From a virus: a DNA stretch of 33,385 bases. The stretch lies in IMG/VR virus record IMGVR_UViG_3300025082_002804, positions 1 to 33,385 of that record. One strand, 5' to 3'. Position 1 is the first letter of the stretch. Every line of letters begins with the position of its first letter. Made by a program: the position numbers and the translations under genes. The notes beneath the pieces were generated by a model that was not told where the DNA came from, made no database searches, and worked only from the letters and a program-made list of their open reading frames with translations. Of this stretch, positions 16,703-24,239 are shown in pieces.

Positions 16703-17082
16703 TACATTTTTTCCAATATATTTGTGGTGGAGTACCCGTCAACAAAATTAAAGATTTTTACTTCCGCAAGGTCGTTGCCGACTACATCTTCTTGCTGGTA
16801 ATCTCCACCTTTGACTACTATATCAGGTTTTACTTTTTTTATTAACTCATAGGGAGTTTCCTCATCAAATATCACCACTTCGTCTACAAACCTGCAAGCC
16901 TCTAAAATTAACTGTCTATCAGTTTCATTATTGTAGGGTCGGCTTTCGCCCTTTAATTGTTTGACGCTCTGATCACTATTGAGCCCCACCACCACTCTTC
17001 CCAAGGAATGACAATACCGCAATAACTCGACGTGTCCTCGGTGGAGGATATCGAAACAACCATTAGTGAAAATTACTGGCAT
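16702..17082 (-). CDS. HldE C-domain-type sugar-phosphate nucleotidyltransferase
   Basis: The 126 residues form one cytidylyltransferase-like domain. Visible motifs are FTNGCFDILHRGHVELL with the H-x-G-H residues H14 and H17, NSDQSVKQLKG, and the closing GYSTTNILEKM with S118-T120 that grips the nucleotide. In HldE and split HldC/RfaE proteins this domain transfers AMP to D-glycero-beta-D-manno-heptose 1-phosphate. Here it is a stand-alone protein, with the kinase partner encoded two genes upstream. The nucleotide (ADP, CDP or GDP) and the sugar are not certain. It overlaps the start of the HAD gene by one base and the upstream SDR by 10 nt. Confidence 0.85.
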   Translation of the reverse strand: MPVIFTNGCFDILHRGHVELLRYCHSLGRVVVGLNSDQSVKQLKGESRPYNNETDRQLILEACRFVDEVVIFDEETPYELIKKVKPDIVVKGGDYQQEDVVGNDLAEVKIFNFVDGYSTTNILEKM

Positions 17083-17975
17083 TCTTTTTCCATGTATTTA
17101 TCGGTGTAAAATTTTACCACTGACTGTAAACCCATCTCTGGTCCTGCAAAGGGATAATCTTTTATTTTGTCGACTTCAAATTTCTTCGCTTCGGCGCCGA
17201 CATACTGACTGGTGTCAAACTTAATTTGATCAAATTCATAATCTACTATGTCACAAATCAATTCAGCGTATTCGCGAATCGAACAATCGTTTCCTGTTGA
17301 TAAATTGATTATCTCGTTTTCTTGATTTAAAGATTTTAAAATAATGTCAACTGCATCATCAATAAAAATTAGTTCTCTTCGCTGAAATCCAGTTCCCCAC
17401 AAGACTACAGGTTCCACCTTTTTATACTTTGCATCGCAAATTTTGCGCACCAGATCATAAATAAAGTGCTTATCCTTCTGGTCATAATCTGGACCATAAA
17501 GACACGACGGAACAAAAAACATATATTTCATTCCAAATTCTTCTGCTAAGGCTTTGAGCCCGACTAATAGCATCCTCTTCACCATGCCGTAGACTTCATA
17601 ACCACTCTCACAAGATCCTAAAAGATAATTGTCTTCAATACGAAGTGCATCATCGGAATAAGAACAACTAGACCCAAAGGTTACAAATTTAGCTTGAGGC
17701 TGCAGCTCTTTCCAATAATTGAGCACTGTAGAATTCATGCGCTCATTAATCAAAAATTGTTCACCTGGGTGTCGCTGGCAATATCCTCCCGCTTCCGTCT
17801 TCACAGCAAAGTGAAAGATATAGTCGTACTTGACTTGATTAAAATCATAAAGTTTGTCAGTTAGTAAATCACACGATTTAGAATTAAGGGCGGTAACCTC
17901 CATTTCCGCTTCGGCTTTTTTTATAAAGTGGCGCCCGAAAAAACCTGTAGCTCCCAGAACTAAAGCTTTCTGCAT
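17073..17975 (-). CDS. GDP-L-fucose synthase/ColC-like NAD(P)-dependent epimerase-reductase
   Basis: This is a 300-residue extended SDR. The Rossmann motif GATGFFG is at 8-14, the catalytic pair is Y129/K133 (YGMVK), and the C-terminal marker is LWGTGFQRRELIFIDDAVD. In E. coli GDP-fucose synthase the 3,5-epimerisation uses C109 and H179. The equivalent positions here are C104 in GSSCSY and H170 in DKHFIYDL, so both are kept and epimerase plus reductase activity is plausible. ColC of the GDP-colitose route belongs to the same group. Fit with a GMD-like and a ColD-like gene in the same operon supports the ColC reading, but fucose- or heptose-type epimerase-reductases remain possible. The start is at 17975 with GGAGG 4 nt upstream. 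Confidence 0.85.
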   Translation of the reverse strand: MQKALVLGATGFFGRHFIKKAEAEMEVTALNSKSCDLLTDKLYDFNQVKYDYIFHFAVKTEAGGYCQRHPGEQFLINERMNSTVLNYWKELQPQAKFVTFGSSCSYSDDALRIEDNYLLGSCESGYEVYGMVKRMLLVGLKALAEEFGMKYMFFVPSCLYGPDYDQKDKHFIYDLVRKICDAKYKKVEPVVLWGTGFQRRELIFIDDAVDIILKSLNQENEIINLSTGNDCSIREYAELICDIVDYEFDQIKFDTSQYVGAEAKKFEVDKIKDYPFAGPEMGLQSVVKFYTDKYMEKECQ

Positions 17976-18502
17976 TTTTCCTCCATGTCTTTCAGATAGA
18001 GGGCATTAGCATCTCTTTCTGAAAGCAACGGATTTTCAACACGCCAAGGGATCTCTAGCCAAGGGTCATCGTACCTCACCGAAATTTGATTGGCGGCGCC
18101 GCTATAGAGTTTAGTTTGTTTGTACGAGAAGATACAGCTATCGGACAGCACCAAATGACCATTGACACATCCCTCTGGAACCAGTACCTGATGACGATTC
18201 TTATCATTCAGGGCGTAAAGACGCGTGTAGAGATAACTCGGCGAATCGGCACGTAAGTCGGCCACGCCAAGCAAAATGCTACCGTAGAGGCATTGAATTA
18301 ATTTCTTTGTCTCAGGGTCTCCATGCATGCCGCGCAGAACATTCTTCCGAGAGATGGAAAAATCATCTTCCACAAACTTTTCATCAAGAAACGCATAATC
18401 CTTTACATTAAACGTATTGATATATTCTCCACGAACATCGTGAAAAACTTCGGGCTCAAACACCACAAGTCCCGCGATGTCTGGGTCTACTGTATATTTC
18501 AT
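17960..18502 (-). CDS. RmlC-like sugar 3,5-epimerase
   Basis: This 180-residue cupin-fold protein has RmlC's catalytic layout. The base is H60 in NVLRGMHGD, followed by K67 in ETKKLIQ, then DLRADSPSY, the acid tyrosine region YKQTKLY (Y127/Y133), DDPWLEIPW, and D164 in the closing LSERDA motif that pairs with the histidine. One difference is visible: the usual PxGFAHGF loop reads PEGCVNGHLVLSD, with Asn at the position normally His. Substrate could be a dTDP-, GDP- or other 4-keto sugar; Campylobacter capsule-heptose epimerases of the MlghB/DdahB type are also RmlC-like. No other dTDP-rhamnose gene is present in the window, so dTDP is unlikely. ATG overlaps the kinase stop; GGAGG lies 10 nt upstream. 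Confidence 0.85.
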   Translation of the reverse strand: MKYTVDPDIAGLVVFEPEVFHDVRGEYINTFNVKDYAFLDEKFVEDDFSISRKNVLRGMHGDPETKKLIQCLYGSILLGVADLRADSPSYLYTRLYALNDKNRHQVLVPEGCVNGHLVLSDSCIFSYKQTKLYSGAANQISVRYDDPWLEIPWRVENPLLSERDANALYLKDMEEKCRKL

Positions 18503-19260
18503 TCCTTTATTACCTCCTCCTCAAGCACGCTAACGCCGCGCTTTTGTACGACGCGGGTAGCACACTTGTTGGCAAATCTAATAGCCTCTAGAATATTATT
18601 AGATCGAACATATTCAACAGCGAGTCCGGATATGAAAGTATCCCCAGCGCCCGAGGTGTCCTTAATCTCTACCTTTGGGACTGGGAAAACTTTATCTTGA
18701 TAGTTGCAACCATTCGGTCCGGTCGTGATAATCATTCTTTCTACAATATCTTCTGTTAATTTGTGTTGGGTTCTCTCATATTCTACATCATTGATCTTAA
18801 TATAATCAATGTTTTTGCACCATGGTCCCAAGATCTTTTTCGTATCTAAAAAGGTTGTCTTTGCTTTTAAAGAAATCTTCTCAATATCCTCTTCGGTTAA
18901 AAATCCCTTATTATAATCTGAGATAACCACAACATCATAAGACTCAAAATCGTGCTTGTCAACATCACAACTTCCATATTTGTCTTCATTTTCATCAATT
19001 CTTAAAACAATGTAATTGGTGCGATAATCCACATAGCGAGTCTTGGTGATTTTTTCCCAGCTTGTATTGGTGCAAAGATCGACATGCATCTCGGGCGCTA
19101 TAGCAGAAACATTGTTATACACATTCCATGCCATTCCGCCATTCGTCTCGCGGGTTTTATTAGAATTAAAAACCGGTACCGGTGCCTCTGGGCACAAGCG
19201 CCTACTATCTCCGTATTGATATACATCCAAACAACTTTCGCCGACGATTAAGATTTTCAT
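18499..19260 (-). CDS. PfkB-family sugar kinase, HldE kinase-domain type
   Basis: The product has 253 residues, shorter than the HldE kinase domain (about 310). The start reads MKILIVGESCLDVYQYGDS followed by CPEAPVPVF, a wording characteristic of RfaE/HldE kinases. It then has NGGMAWNV (substrate loop) and the anion-hole motif GAGDTF with catalytic D207. HldE kinase phosphorylates D-glycero-D-manno-heptose 7-phosphate at C1. The stand-alone nucleotidyltransferase at 16702-17082 looks like the matching second half, so the two together resemble a split HldE. Without a GmhA-like isomerase in view the actual sugar may differ. The shortened middle, likely lacking some lid strands, is worth noting. 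The gene overlaps the RmlC-like start by 4 nt. Confidence 0.85.
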   Translation of the reverse strand: MKILIVGESCLDVYQYGDSRRLCPEAPVPVFNSNKTRETNGGMAWNVYNNVSAIAPEMHVDLCTNTSWEKITKTRYVDYRTNYIVLRIDENEDKYGSCDVDKHDFESYDVVVISDYNKGFLTEEDIEKISLKAKTTFLDTKKILGPWCKNIDYIKINDVEYERTQHKLTEDIVERMIITTGPNGCNYQDKVFPVPKVEIKDTSGAGDTFISGLAVEYVRSNNILEAIRFANKCATRVVQKRGVSVLEEEVIKE

Positions 19261-19263
19261 GGT

Positions 19264-20109
19264 TTACTCTTGTGGGGGTGCTGCCTTCCATTCGCGGGTA
19301 TAGTTTTCTCCTTGCCACAGCTCTTCGTAAGAATTATAGACCTTGGTGGGAAATCGTCTCTCCCAAACTTCCGGGGTGTCCTTCCAATTATCATAATCGA
19401 TTTTTAACCGATCGTTCTCTTTTCCCCACATTTCTCTAAAAATGGCAAGATCATGCAATACCATTGCATCGTGAATGGCACCATGATCTCCCTGGTGGTC
19501 TGGCCACCACGTCATATCCCCCACAGTCTCTGGAGAATAAACAATTTTTGAACCATTCCTCTGACATCTAAACATAAAGTCGTGAGTTGAGCTGTCCATG
19601 TATTCCCATCTACAATCAAATCCGCCCATCTCAAAGAAATGTTCTTTATGCATAACGGGCTCTGTGGCAAGTAGCCATGTTTGGTCAATCCCTCCCAGCT
19701 TAAATGCATCATTGAAGGAAGTACTCCAGTAATGATTGGGCTGTTCATGACCGCCCTCAGTATAAGTGCACTGCATAATGTCCTGCGGACCACACTCTTC
19801 ATTATATAAGTCTAAAGCCTTATCAAATGCATCTTCTCGATAGACAGTATCATCATTGCCAATAAAAATGAGTTTTCCACTCGTTTCTAAAATTCCAACC
19901 TGAACGGCTCTGCTCACATTTCCACGTTCTTTAACGTGTTTCACGTTTTCTACCCCTTGCAGTGTTGGGGGTAAATCAAAAGGTCCGCACAGCACCATTT
20001 CCCAGTTATAGTTTTTGCATGATTTCTGCAAACTCTTGTACATGTCATACCAGCGCGGGGTTCGAATCGCCGGAAAGAAAAAACTTATATCATATTTATA
20101 TTCACTCAT
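19264..20109 (-). CDS. Glycosyltransferase, GT-A fold (paralog 4 of 4)
   Basis: The 281-residue product belongs to a set of four related enzymes in the window. It has a GT-A start (DISFFFPAIRTPRWYDMYKSL), a NDD metal/nucleotide motif (FIGNDDTVY), GGFDCRWEYM, FMFRCQRNGS, and the shared C-terminal signature GDHGAIHDAMVLHDLAIF, then NWKDTPEVWERRF. The conserved central H-x-A-x-x-x-H-D in this signature is shared by the paralogs. Compared with them it differs in DAM for HAQ and has an extra 25-residue charged tail. The start has GAGAGG 5 nt upstream and overlaps the PLP dehydratase stop as ATGAGTGA. Donor and acceptor sugars are unknown, and no membrane anchor is visible. Confidence 0.83.
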   Translation of the reverse strand: MSEYKYDISFFFPAIRTPRWYDMYKSLQKSCKNYNWEMVLCGPFDLPPTLQGVENVKHVKERGNVSRAVQVGILETSGKLIFIGNDDTVYREDAFDKALDLYNEECGPQDIMQCTYTEGGHEQPNHYWSTSFNDAFKLGGIDQTWLLATEPVMHKEHFFEMGGFDCRWEYMDSSTHDFMFRCQRNGSKIVYSPETVGDMTWWPDHQGDHGAIHDAMVLHDLAIFREMWGKENDRLKIDYDNWKDTPEVWERRFPTKVYNSYEELWQGENYTREWKAAPPQE

Positions 20110-21274
20110 GGGTACCTCTCACAATCTTACAAATTTTGGCTACTTCTTCAATTGTTAACTCAGGATAGTTGGGCAAGAAGAAGCCGCACGTATGAATTCT
20201 ATTACTGACCTCGTCCTCAAATGCTGGGTATAAATCAGTCCAGAAAGGATGCAATCCTAAATTGCCGGCAGAGAAAATACGTGTCTCTACTCCATGCTCA
20301 ACCAGACGAGATACAATCTCGCGGCGGTGAGCGTTAGAATCGGCTAAGGCTCCAAAAGAAATAGAAACGGGAACATTATCTCCCCACTTCTGATAATCTA
20401 CATAACCCTCAAGGAACTGTGCATATGCAACGTGATTCTCATTACGGCGCTGGGATACCCAGATCGCCTTGTCTACCTGTCGCAAACCAACAAACGCCTG
20501 TAAGTCGGTCGATCGCAGATTAAAGCCAGGAACAAAAAAGGTGAAAGGCTTGTGAAAGTCATCAACGCCATGATCACGAATTAAAGTATCATATGCTGCT
20601 TGATCCAAGTCCTTAGCCCAGCCATGGCTTCGGAGCATTAACAGTGCATCATACAGTTCCTTGTCATCAGTATTAACCATGCCACCTTCAATGGTCGACA
20701 GCTGGTGTCCAAAATAGAAGGAGAAGGACGACATGTCGCCAACAGTGCCAACCATCGATCCGTCGCCATAAGCCGCTCCTAGAGCCGCACAGGCGTCTTC
20801 TAGGAGACAAAAACCATACTTCTCCTTTAGCTTAAGCAGGCGCTCTTTGTAGTGGGGCACACCCAGCACCTGAACAAAGATAACTGCGTCCGGGCGCTCT
20901 CGCTCGCAAACGGCTTCTAACTGGTCCAGATCGATGCCAAAGGTGTCGGGGTCGGCGCCTACCATAATGGGCTCCAAGCCAAATTGAATGGCGGGCGCAA
21001 TAGTAGTCACCCAGCCCACCGAAGGGACAACAATTTTTTTGTTTTTAATCCTGCCTGTCATCAAGGCGGCATAAATCATTAGCAAATTGGCAGAAGATCC
21101 GGAATTATTAAATACCGCGTGTTTGGTACCAATATAATTGGCCCACTTTGCTTCTACCTCTACAGTCACAGCACCTTTTGTAAGGCGCGGATAGCTCTTA
21201 AGCCAGTCGCACAAGGCATCGATGTCTTCTCCATTAATCGTTTCCTTTGCTAAGGGATAAATTATCTCACTCAT
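20102..21274 (-). CDS. DegT/DnrJ-family PLP sugar 3-dehydratase, ColD-like
   Basis: The fold is the DegT/DnrJ/EryC1/StrS aminotransferase fold, but the residue aligned with the catalytic Schiff-base lysine is His (H190 in SFSFYFGHQLSTIEGG). This Lys-to-His change is the signature of the 3-dehydratases ColD (GDP-4-keto-6-deoxymannose 3-dehydratase) and RfbH/E1. No Cys cluster follows, whereas RfbH carries [2Fe-2S] ligands, so the ColD type is favoured. A PLP-binding aspartate (D160 in LLEDACAALG) and the NSGSSAN phosphate loop are present. At 390 residues it is close to ColD (about 388). The frame extends 20 residues further upstream, but the ATG at 21274-21272 has GGAG 6 nt upstream and sits in an ATGAGTGA overlap, so I chose it. 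It likely makes a 3,6-dideoxy-4-keto sugar. Confidence 0.85.
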   Translation of the reverse strand: MSEIIYPLAKETINGEDIDALCDWLKSYPRLTKGAVTVEVEAKWANYIGTKHAVFNNSGSSANLLMIYAALMTGRIKNKKIVVPSVGWVTTIAPAIQFGLEPIMVGADPDTFGIDLDQLEAVCERERPDAVIFVQVLGVPHYKERLLKLKEKYGFCLLEDACAALGAAYGDGSMVGTVGDMSSFSFYFGHQLSTIEGGMVNTDDKELYDALLMLRSHGWAKDLDQAAYDTLIRDHGVDDFHKPFTFFVPGFNLRSTDLQAFVGLRQVDKAIWVSQRRNENHVAYAQFLEGYVDYQKWGDNVPVSISFGALADSNAHRREIVSRLVEHGVETRIFSAGNLGLHPFWTDLYPAFEDEVSNRIHTCGFFLPNYPELTIEEVAKICKIVRGTHE

Positions 21275-22049
21275 TGTTGTCTCCAAATCTACGCGTCCAT
21301 ACCTCTGGCGCTTCTTTCCAATTATTAATATCAAGCGTAATGCGATCTAAGCAAGTTGCTTCGTTCCAAATTTCTGCATATAGCGGCTGATCATGATCAA
21401 GCTGGGCATGATGAATAGGTGCGTGGTCTCCAGAAGTTCCCGGGAACTGTGTACACTCAAAAACTACGCCAGTAAGCTGTGCTTCCATTCCATCCAGCTG
21501 GGCTCTCGCGCCGAAATCTACGAATGCCATAGGGCATGCCTCAAACCTACAATCAAAGCCACCCAAATCTTTAAAGTACTGGGTCTGCAATATAACCGAG
21601 TTAAAGATTAGAAAATGATTAGGATAATGAGCCGACCGGACGGGGTCATGAGAGTTAATGCAATACATGTTGGCGTTGGGATCCCCCAGCCCATCATGAT
21701 CGCCCTCATTATACTGAGTCACCACACATTTTTTCTCTGCTTCCATCGCATCGAGCATGTCAATACATTGGGCGAGTTTTCCAGGCAAGAACCAACCATC
21801 ATCAGCAGTCCAAGTTAAGTAACGCCCTGAGGCTTCAAGCATGGAACGCTGCTGACAACGTGTGGGAGTACCAAAATCCTGAATACAAGATACGTTGTCT
21901 AGTCCCTCCAATTCATCAGGAAGATCTTCGTGGGGTCCACAAAAAATTAGCTCAAACGTGTAATCTCCCACCGACTCTACGATACTATCGTGCAGTCGCA
22001 GCCAATTATCATCTCTAATAGCGGTTAAACAAACCGATAAATCATACAT
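21267..22049 (-). CDS. Glycosyltransferase, GT-A fold (paralog 3 of 4)
   Basis: The 260-residue product shares the paralog layout: a beta-strand start (YDLSVCLTAIRDDNW), a CQQRSMLEASGRYLTWTADDGWF block with the acidic pair that binds metal/nucleotide, GGFDCRFEACPMAF, and the signature GDHAPIHHAQLDHDQPLYAEI then NNWKEAPEVWTRRFGD. The frame is open 13 residues further upstream, but the ATG at 22049 has AAGGAG 6 nt upstream and overlaps the previous stop by one base (TAATG). Its sugars are unknown. Compared with the paralogs it has an ordinary tail of four extra residues after the RRF, and no membrane region. Confidence 0.83.
   Translation of the reverse strand: MYDLSVCLTAIRDDNWLRLHDSIVESVGDYTFELIFCGPHEDLPDELEGLDNVSCIQDFGTPTRCQQRSMLEASGRYLTWTADDGWFLPGKLAQCIDMLDAMEAEKKCVVTQYNEGDHDGLGDPNANMYCINSHDPVRSAHYPNHFLIFNSVILQTQYFKDLGGFDCRFEACPMAFVDFGARAQLDGMEAQLTGVVFECTQFPGTSGDHAPIHHAQLDHDQPLYAEIWNEATCLDRITLDINNWKEAPEVWTRRFGDNNE
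21281..21284 (-). promoter_or_regulatory. Ribosome binding site deciding the ColD-like start
   Basis: GGAG lies 6 nt before the ATG at 21274 and sets that start rather than the longer open frame to 21334. It is inside the coding end of the upstream glycosyltransferase, so translation of both is linked. Confidence 0.7.
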
Positions 22050-22849
22050 TAAAATCTCCTTTTCCACACTTCTGGTGAACTCTTCCAATTGTCGAGGGCT
22101 ATCTCTATTCTACCAAGAGATGACGCGTCATTATAGATATTTCTGAAAAGGGGCTCATCATGTTCGATGTGCGCATAATGCACAGGAGCATGATCGCCCG
22201 TTATTCCCGGTGTATGAGTGCACACGAAAATGGGCTTTTCAAACATAAAATAGCGCGAGCCGTTTCGTTGGGTTCGCACCGCAAAATCCATATGTGAAAT
22301 TGTTGTTACTTCAAACATAGTGTCCCAGCCGCCAATCTTCTTCACATAGTCAGTCTTCATAAGTCCTACATTCAATATCCAAAAATCATCAGGGATATAA
22401 GTTGCTCTCAATCCTGCCGCATGGTTGATGCGATAATAAAAATCTTTAGATAACTCAGTTTCGCCAGTGGCATGAGCAACTCCCTCTTGGTTCTTCGCGC
22501 CCTCAAAATACTTGCAGGTAACAATATCTGTTTCCTCAGTGGCGTTCTTATTCCAAAAGTCCAAAATCTCCGTTAATTTATTTTTGAGGAAGACTCCATC
22601 ATCTGCACCCCACGTGACGAATTCGCCCTCACTATGAACAAGCCCAACCTGTTGGCACCGAGCAGGAGAACCTTTATCAACGATATGCTTAATATTATCA
22701 TACTGTTGAAGTTCTTCTGGAAGTTCCTTGTGGGGCGTCACAATGACAATCTCAAACGTATCGTTGAAAGAGCCTTGCACACTCTTGTAGAATGCGGGCC
22801 AATTAGCTTTGCGAATACCCGGTAATATAACTGATAACTTGGGAGCCAT
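22049..22849 (-). CDS. Glycosyltransferase, GT-A fold (paralog 2 of 4)
   Basis: The 266-residue product starts APKLSVILPGIRKANW and continues with VGLVHSEGEFVTWGADDGVF (acidic pair), KKIGGWDTMFE, FAVRTQRNGSRYF and the signature GDHAPVHYAHIEHDEPLFRNI then DNWKSSPEVWKRRF. It is closest to paralog 3 in the middle block. I chose the internal ATG at 22849 because it aligns with the paralogs; an in-frame GTG 14 codons upstream (22891) also exists but has no ribosome site. The Shine-Dalgarno at 22849 is weak or too close, so coupling to the previous stop, which ends 5 nt upstream, is likely. Confidence 0.8.
   Translation of the reverse strand: MAPKLSVILPGIRKANWPAFYKSVQGSFNDTFEIVIVTPHKELPEELQQYDNIKHIVDKGSPARCQQVGLVHSEGEFVTWGADDGVFLKNKLTEILDFWNKNATEETDIVTCKYFEGAKNQEGVAHATGETELSKDFYYRINHAAGLRATYIPDDFWILNVGLMKTDYVKKIGGWDTMFEVTTISHMDFAVRTQRNGSRYFMFEKPIFVCTHTPGITGDHAPVHYAHIEHDEPLFRNIYNDASSLGRIEIALDNWKSSPEVWKRRF
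22056..22061 (-). promoter_or_regulatory. Ribosome binding site deciding a glycosyltransferase start
   Basis: AAGGAG lies 6 nt before the ATG at 22049 and favours this start over the in-frame upstream codon at 22088. The start overlaps the previous stop by one base. Confidence 0.7.
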
Positions 22850-22854
22850 TCCTT

Positions 22855-23697
22855 CTACTCGTAATGAGGGGTGTACCCCTTCTGTTGACACATTTCAAGA
22901 TATGTCTGAGGAACTCCGGTGTCGCCGATATCCCCAAACCGTCTTCTCCATACTTTATCACATTTTTCATAGTTATTGTAGTCCAATTTGATACGATCCT
23001 CCCACAGTGAAGGAATGGTATACATCGTATTAAACACCGGTGTATCATGAGATATCTGAGCATGATGAATTGGAGAGTGGTCGCCCTCTTCCCCGGGAAA
23101 CCAGCTGGCAATACAGCAATGGACTGGGGAGAACTCTATCTTACCCCCAGACTTTTGGAGTCTGAACATAAAGTCATGAATTGGCTTATCCATGTATTCA
23201 AAGCTCTCACAATCAAATCCTCCAAGTTCTATAAAATAACTTTTATGCATAATACACTGATTTGCAATCTTCCACGACTGGTCGATGCCCGGGAGCCGGA
23301 AGTCGCCGTGCGTTTTAACTTCCCAATATTTTGTCTCCATAAGATTGCCGCCTTCGCCATAAATCATGGCCATAGCATCTTGAGTACCACATACTTCAAA
23401 AAACTTATCTAGCGACAAGTCTAAAGAGTCCTCAGCAAAGTGACAATCATCTACCGTTAAGAAGAATAAATCACTGTTGCACTTGGGAACTCCAATTTGT
23501 ACACAGCGCGGGACATTACCCAGGCTCTTAACAAGCAAGACATTGTCCTTCTCCTTTAGCTCCTCGGGCAAGTCAAAGGGACTAATGAAAATCATTTCCC
23601 ATGTATATTTCTTACATGCCTTTTGTGCACTTTCATATAAATTCAGCCAGTTAGGGGTTCGGATCCCCGGTATCACAATCGATAAATCAAATTTCAT
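22855..23697 (-). CDS. Glycosyltransferase, GT-A fold (paralog 1 of 4)
   Basis: The 280-residue product carries the same frame as its three paralogs: LSIVIPGIRTPNWLNLYESA, a VPRCVQIGVPKCNSDLFFLT block with the acidic pair VDD, GGFDCESFEYM, FMFRLQKSGGKIE, and GDHSPIHHAQISHDTPVF, then a NYEKCDKVWRRRFGD end. It lies closest to paralog 4 (same spacing of GIDQSWKIANQ). The extra C-terminal 20 residues include Cys-Gln-Gln-Lys. The start has GGAGG 8 nt upstream and overlaps the methyltransferase stop as ATGA. Cytoplasmic; donor unknown. Confidence 0.83.
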   Translation of the reverse strand: MKFDLSIVIPGIRTPNWLNLYESAQKACKKYTWEMIFISPFDLPEELKEKDNVLLVKSLGNVPRCVQIGVPKCNSDLFFLTVDDCHFAEDSLDLSLDKFFEVCGTQDAMAMIYGEGGNLMETKYWEVKTHGDFRLPGIDQSWKIANQCIMHKSYFIELGGFDCESFEYMDKPIHDFMFRLQKSGGKIEFSPVHCCIASWFPGEEGDHSPIHHAQISHDTPVFNTMYTIPSLWEDRIKLDYNNYEKCDKVWRRRFGDIGDTGVPQTYLEMCQQKGYTPHYE

Positions 23698-24239
23698 TTT
23701 GTAGCCTCCACATTCAAGCTCATCAGTTTTCCATTCACCTTGTCTAAGTGAGGATAATAGGTCTGAGAATAATCATCGATATAAAAATGCTCAGTATCTC
23801 TCCAGTTGTAACGATGGATATTAGAAAACCCTACGGCGCTTAAATCTTCTTTCAATTTTTTAAAGTCCCAGCCATTTTTATGATAATCATAGGGGTGCTT
23901 TTGGGATCCCCAGAATGTCGAGTGCAAAAGCCGCAGATCTCGATGATAATAGTAATGAGCAAAATGTGCTTCCATATCGGGGACAGCCAATCGCAGGACG
24001 CCCCCAGGCTTCAAAACTTCAAACCACCGTTTCAGGGCTGCATCTGCTTCCTTATAGTCTGCATGTTCTAAAGAATGGCACGCATAAATCAGATCAGCGG
24101 ATTCTGTTTCGAAGCTCTCCAGCTTAAAAATGTCGTCGATTACATCACAGCCTGTTTCAGGTCGGATATCTACATTGATAAAGTTGGGAATTTTTTTATC
24201 ATAACATCCCAAATTCAATTTTACTTGTCTATCGCTCAT
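23694..24239 (-). CDS. SAM-dependent methyltransferase (class I)
   Basis: The 181-residue protein has the class I methyltransferase order: motif I LNLGCYDKK (usual LDLGCG, here with Tyr for the last Gly), the acidic ribose-binding D24 after NVDIRP, then DVIDDI, motif IV DLIYACHSLEHAD and motif V VLKPGGVLRLAVPD. The C-terminal half has an unusual HYYYHRDLRLLHSTFWG segment. Target cannot be read from sequence; in O-antigen and capsule loci such enzymes methylate sugars or their substituents. It overlaps both neighbours by 4 nt, so it is embedded in the glycan operon. Confidence 0.85.
   Translation of the reverse strand: MSDRQVKLNLGCYDKKIPNFINVDIRPETGCDVIDDIFKLESFETESADLIYACHSLEHADYKEADAALKRWFEVLKPGGVLRLAVPDMEAHFAHYYYHRDLRLLHSTFWGSQKHPYDYHKNGWDFKKLKEDLSAVGFSNIHRYNWRDTEHFYIDDYSQTYYPHLDKVNGKLMSLNVEATK

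Noticed and set aside
20056-20074. GGGGTTCGAATCGCCGG resembles a tRNA T-arm
   Set aside because: It encodes the conserved PAIRTP/PGIRTP start of the paralogous glycosyltransferases; a similar word at 23654-23671 has the same cause.
20102-21274. Ordinary sugar aminotransferase reading
   Set aside because: The Schiff-base lysine is replaced with His, which removes the basis for an aminotransferase assignment.
21275-21334. N-terminal 20-residue extension of the PLP dehydratase
   Set aside because: The extension overlaps the previous gene by 68 nt and its IIGKKRQRYGRVDLETT sequence is unlike the family, whereas the ATG at 21274 has a good ribosome site.
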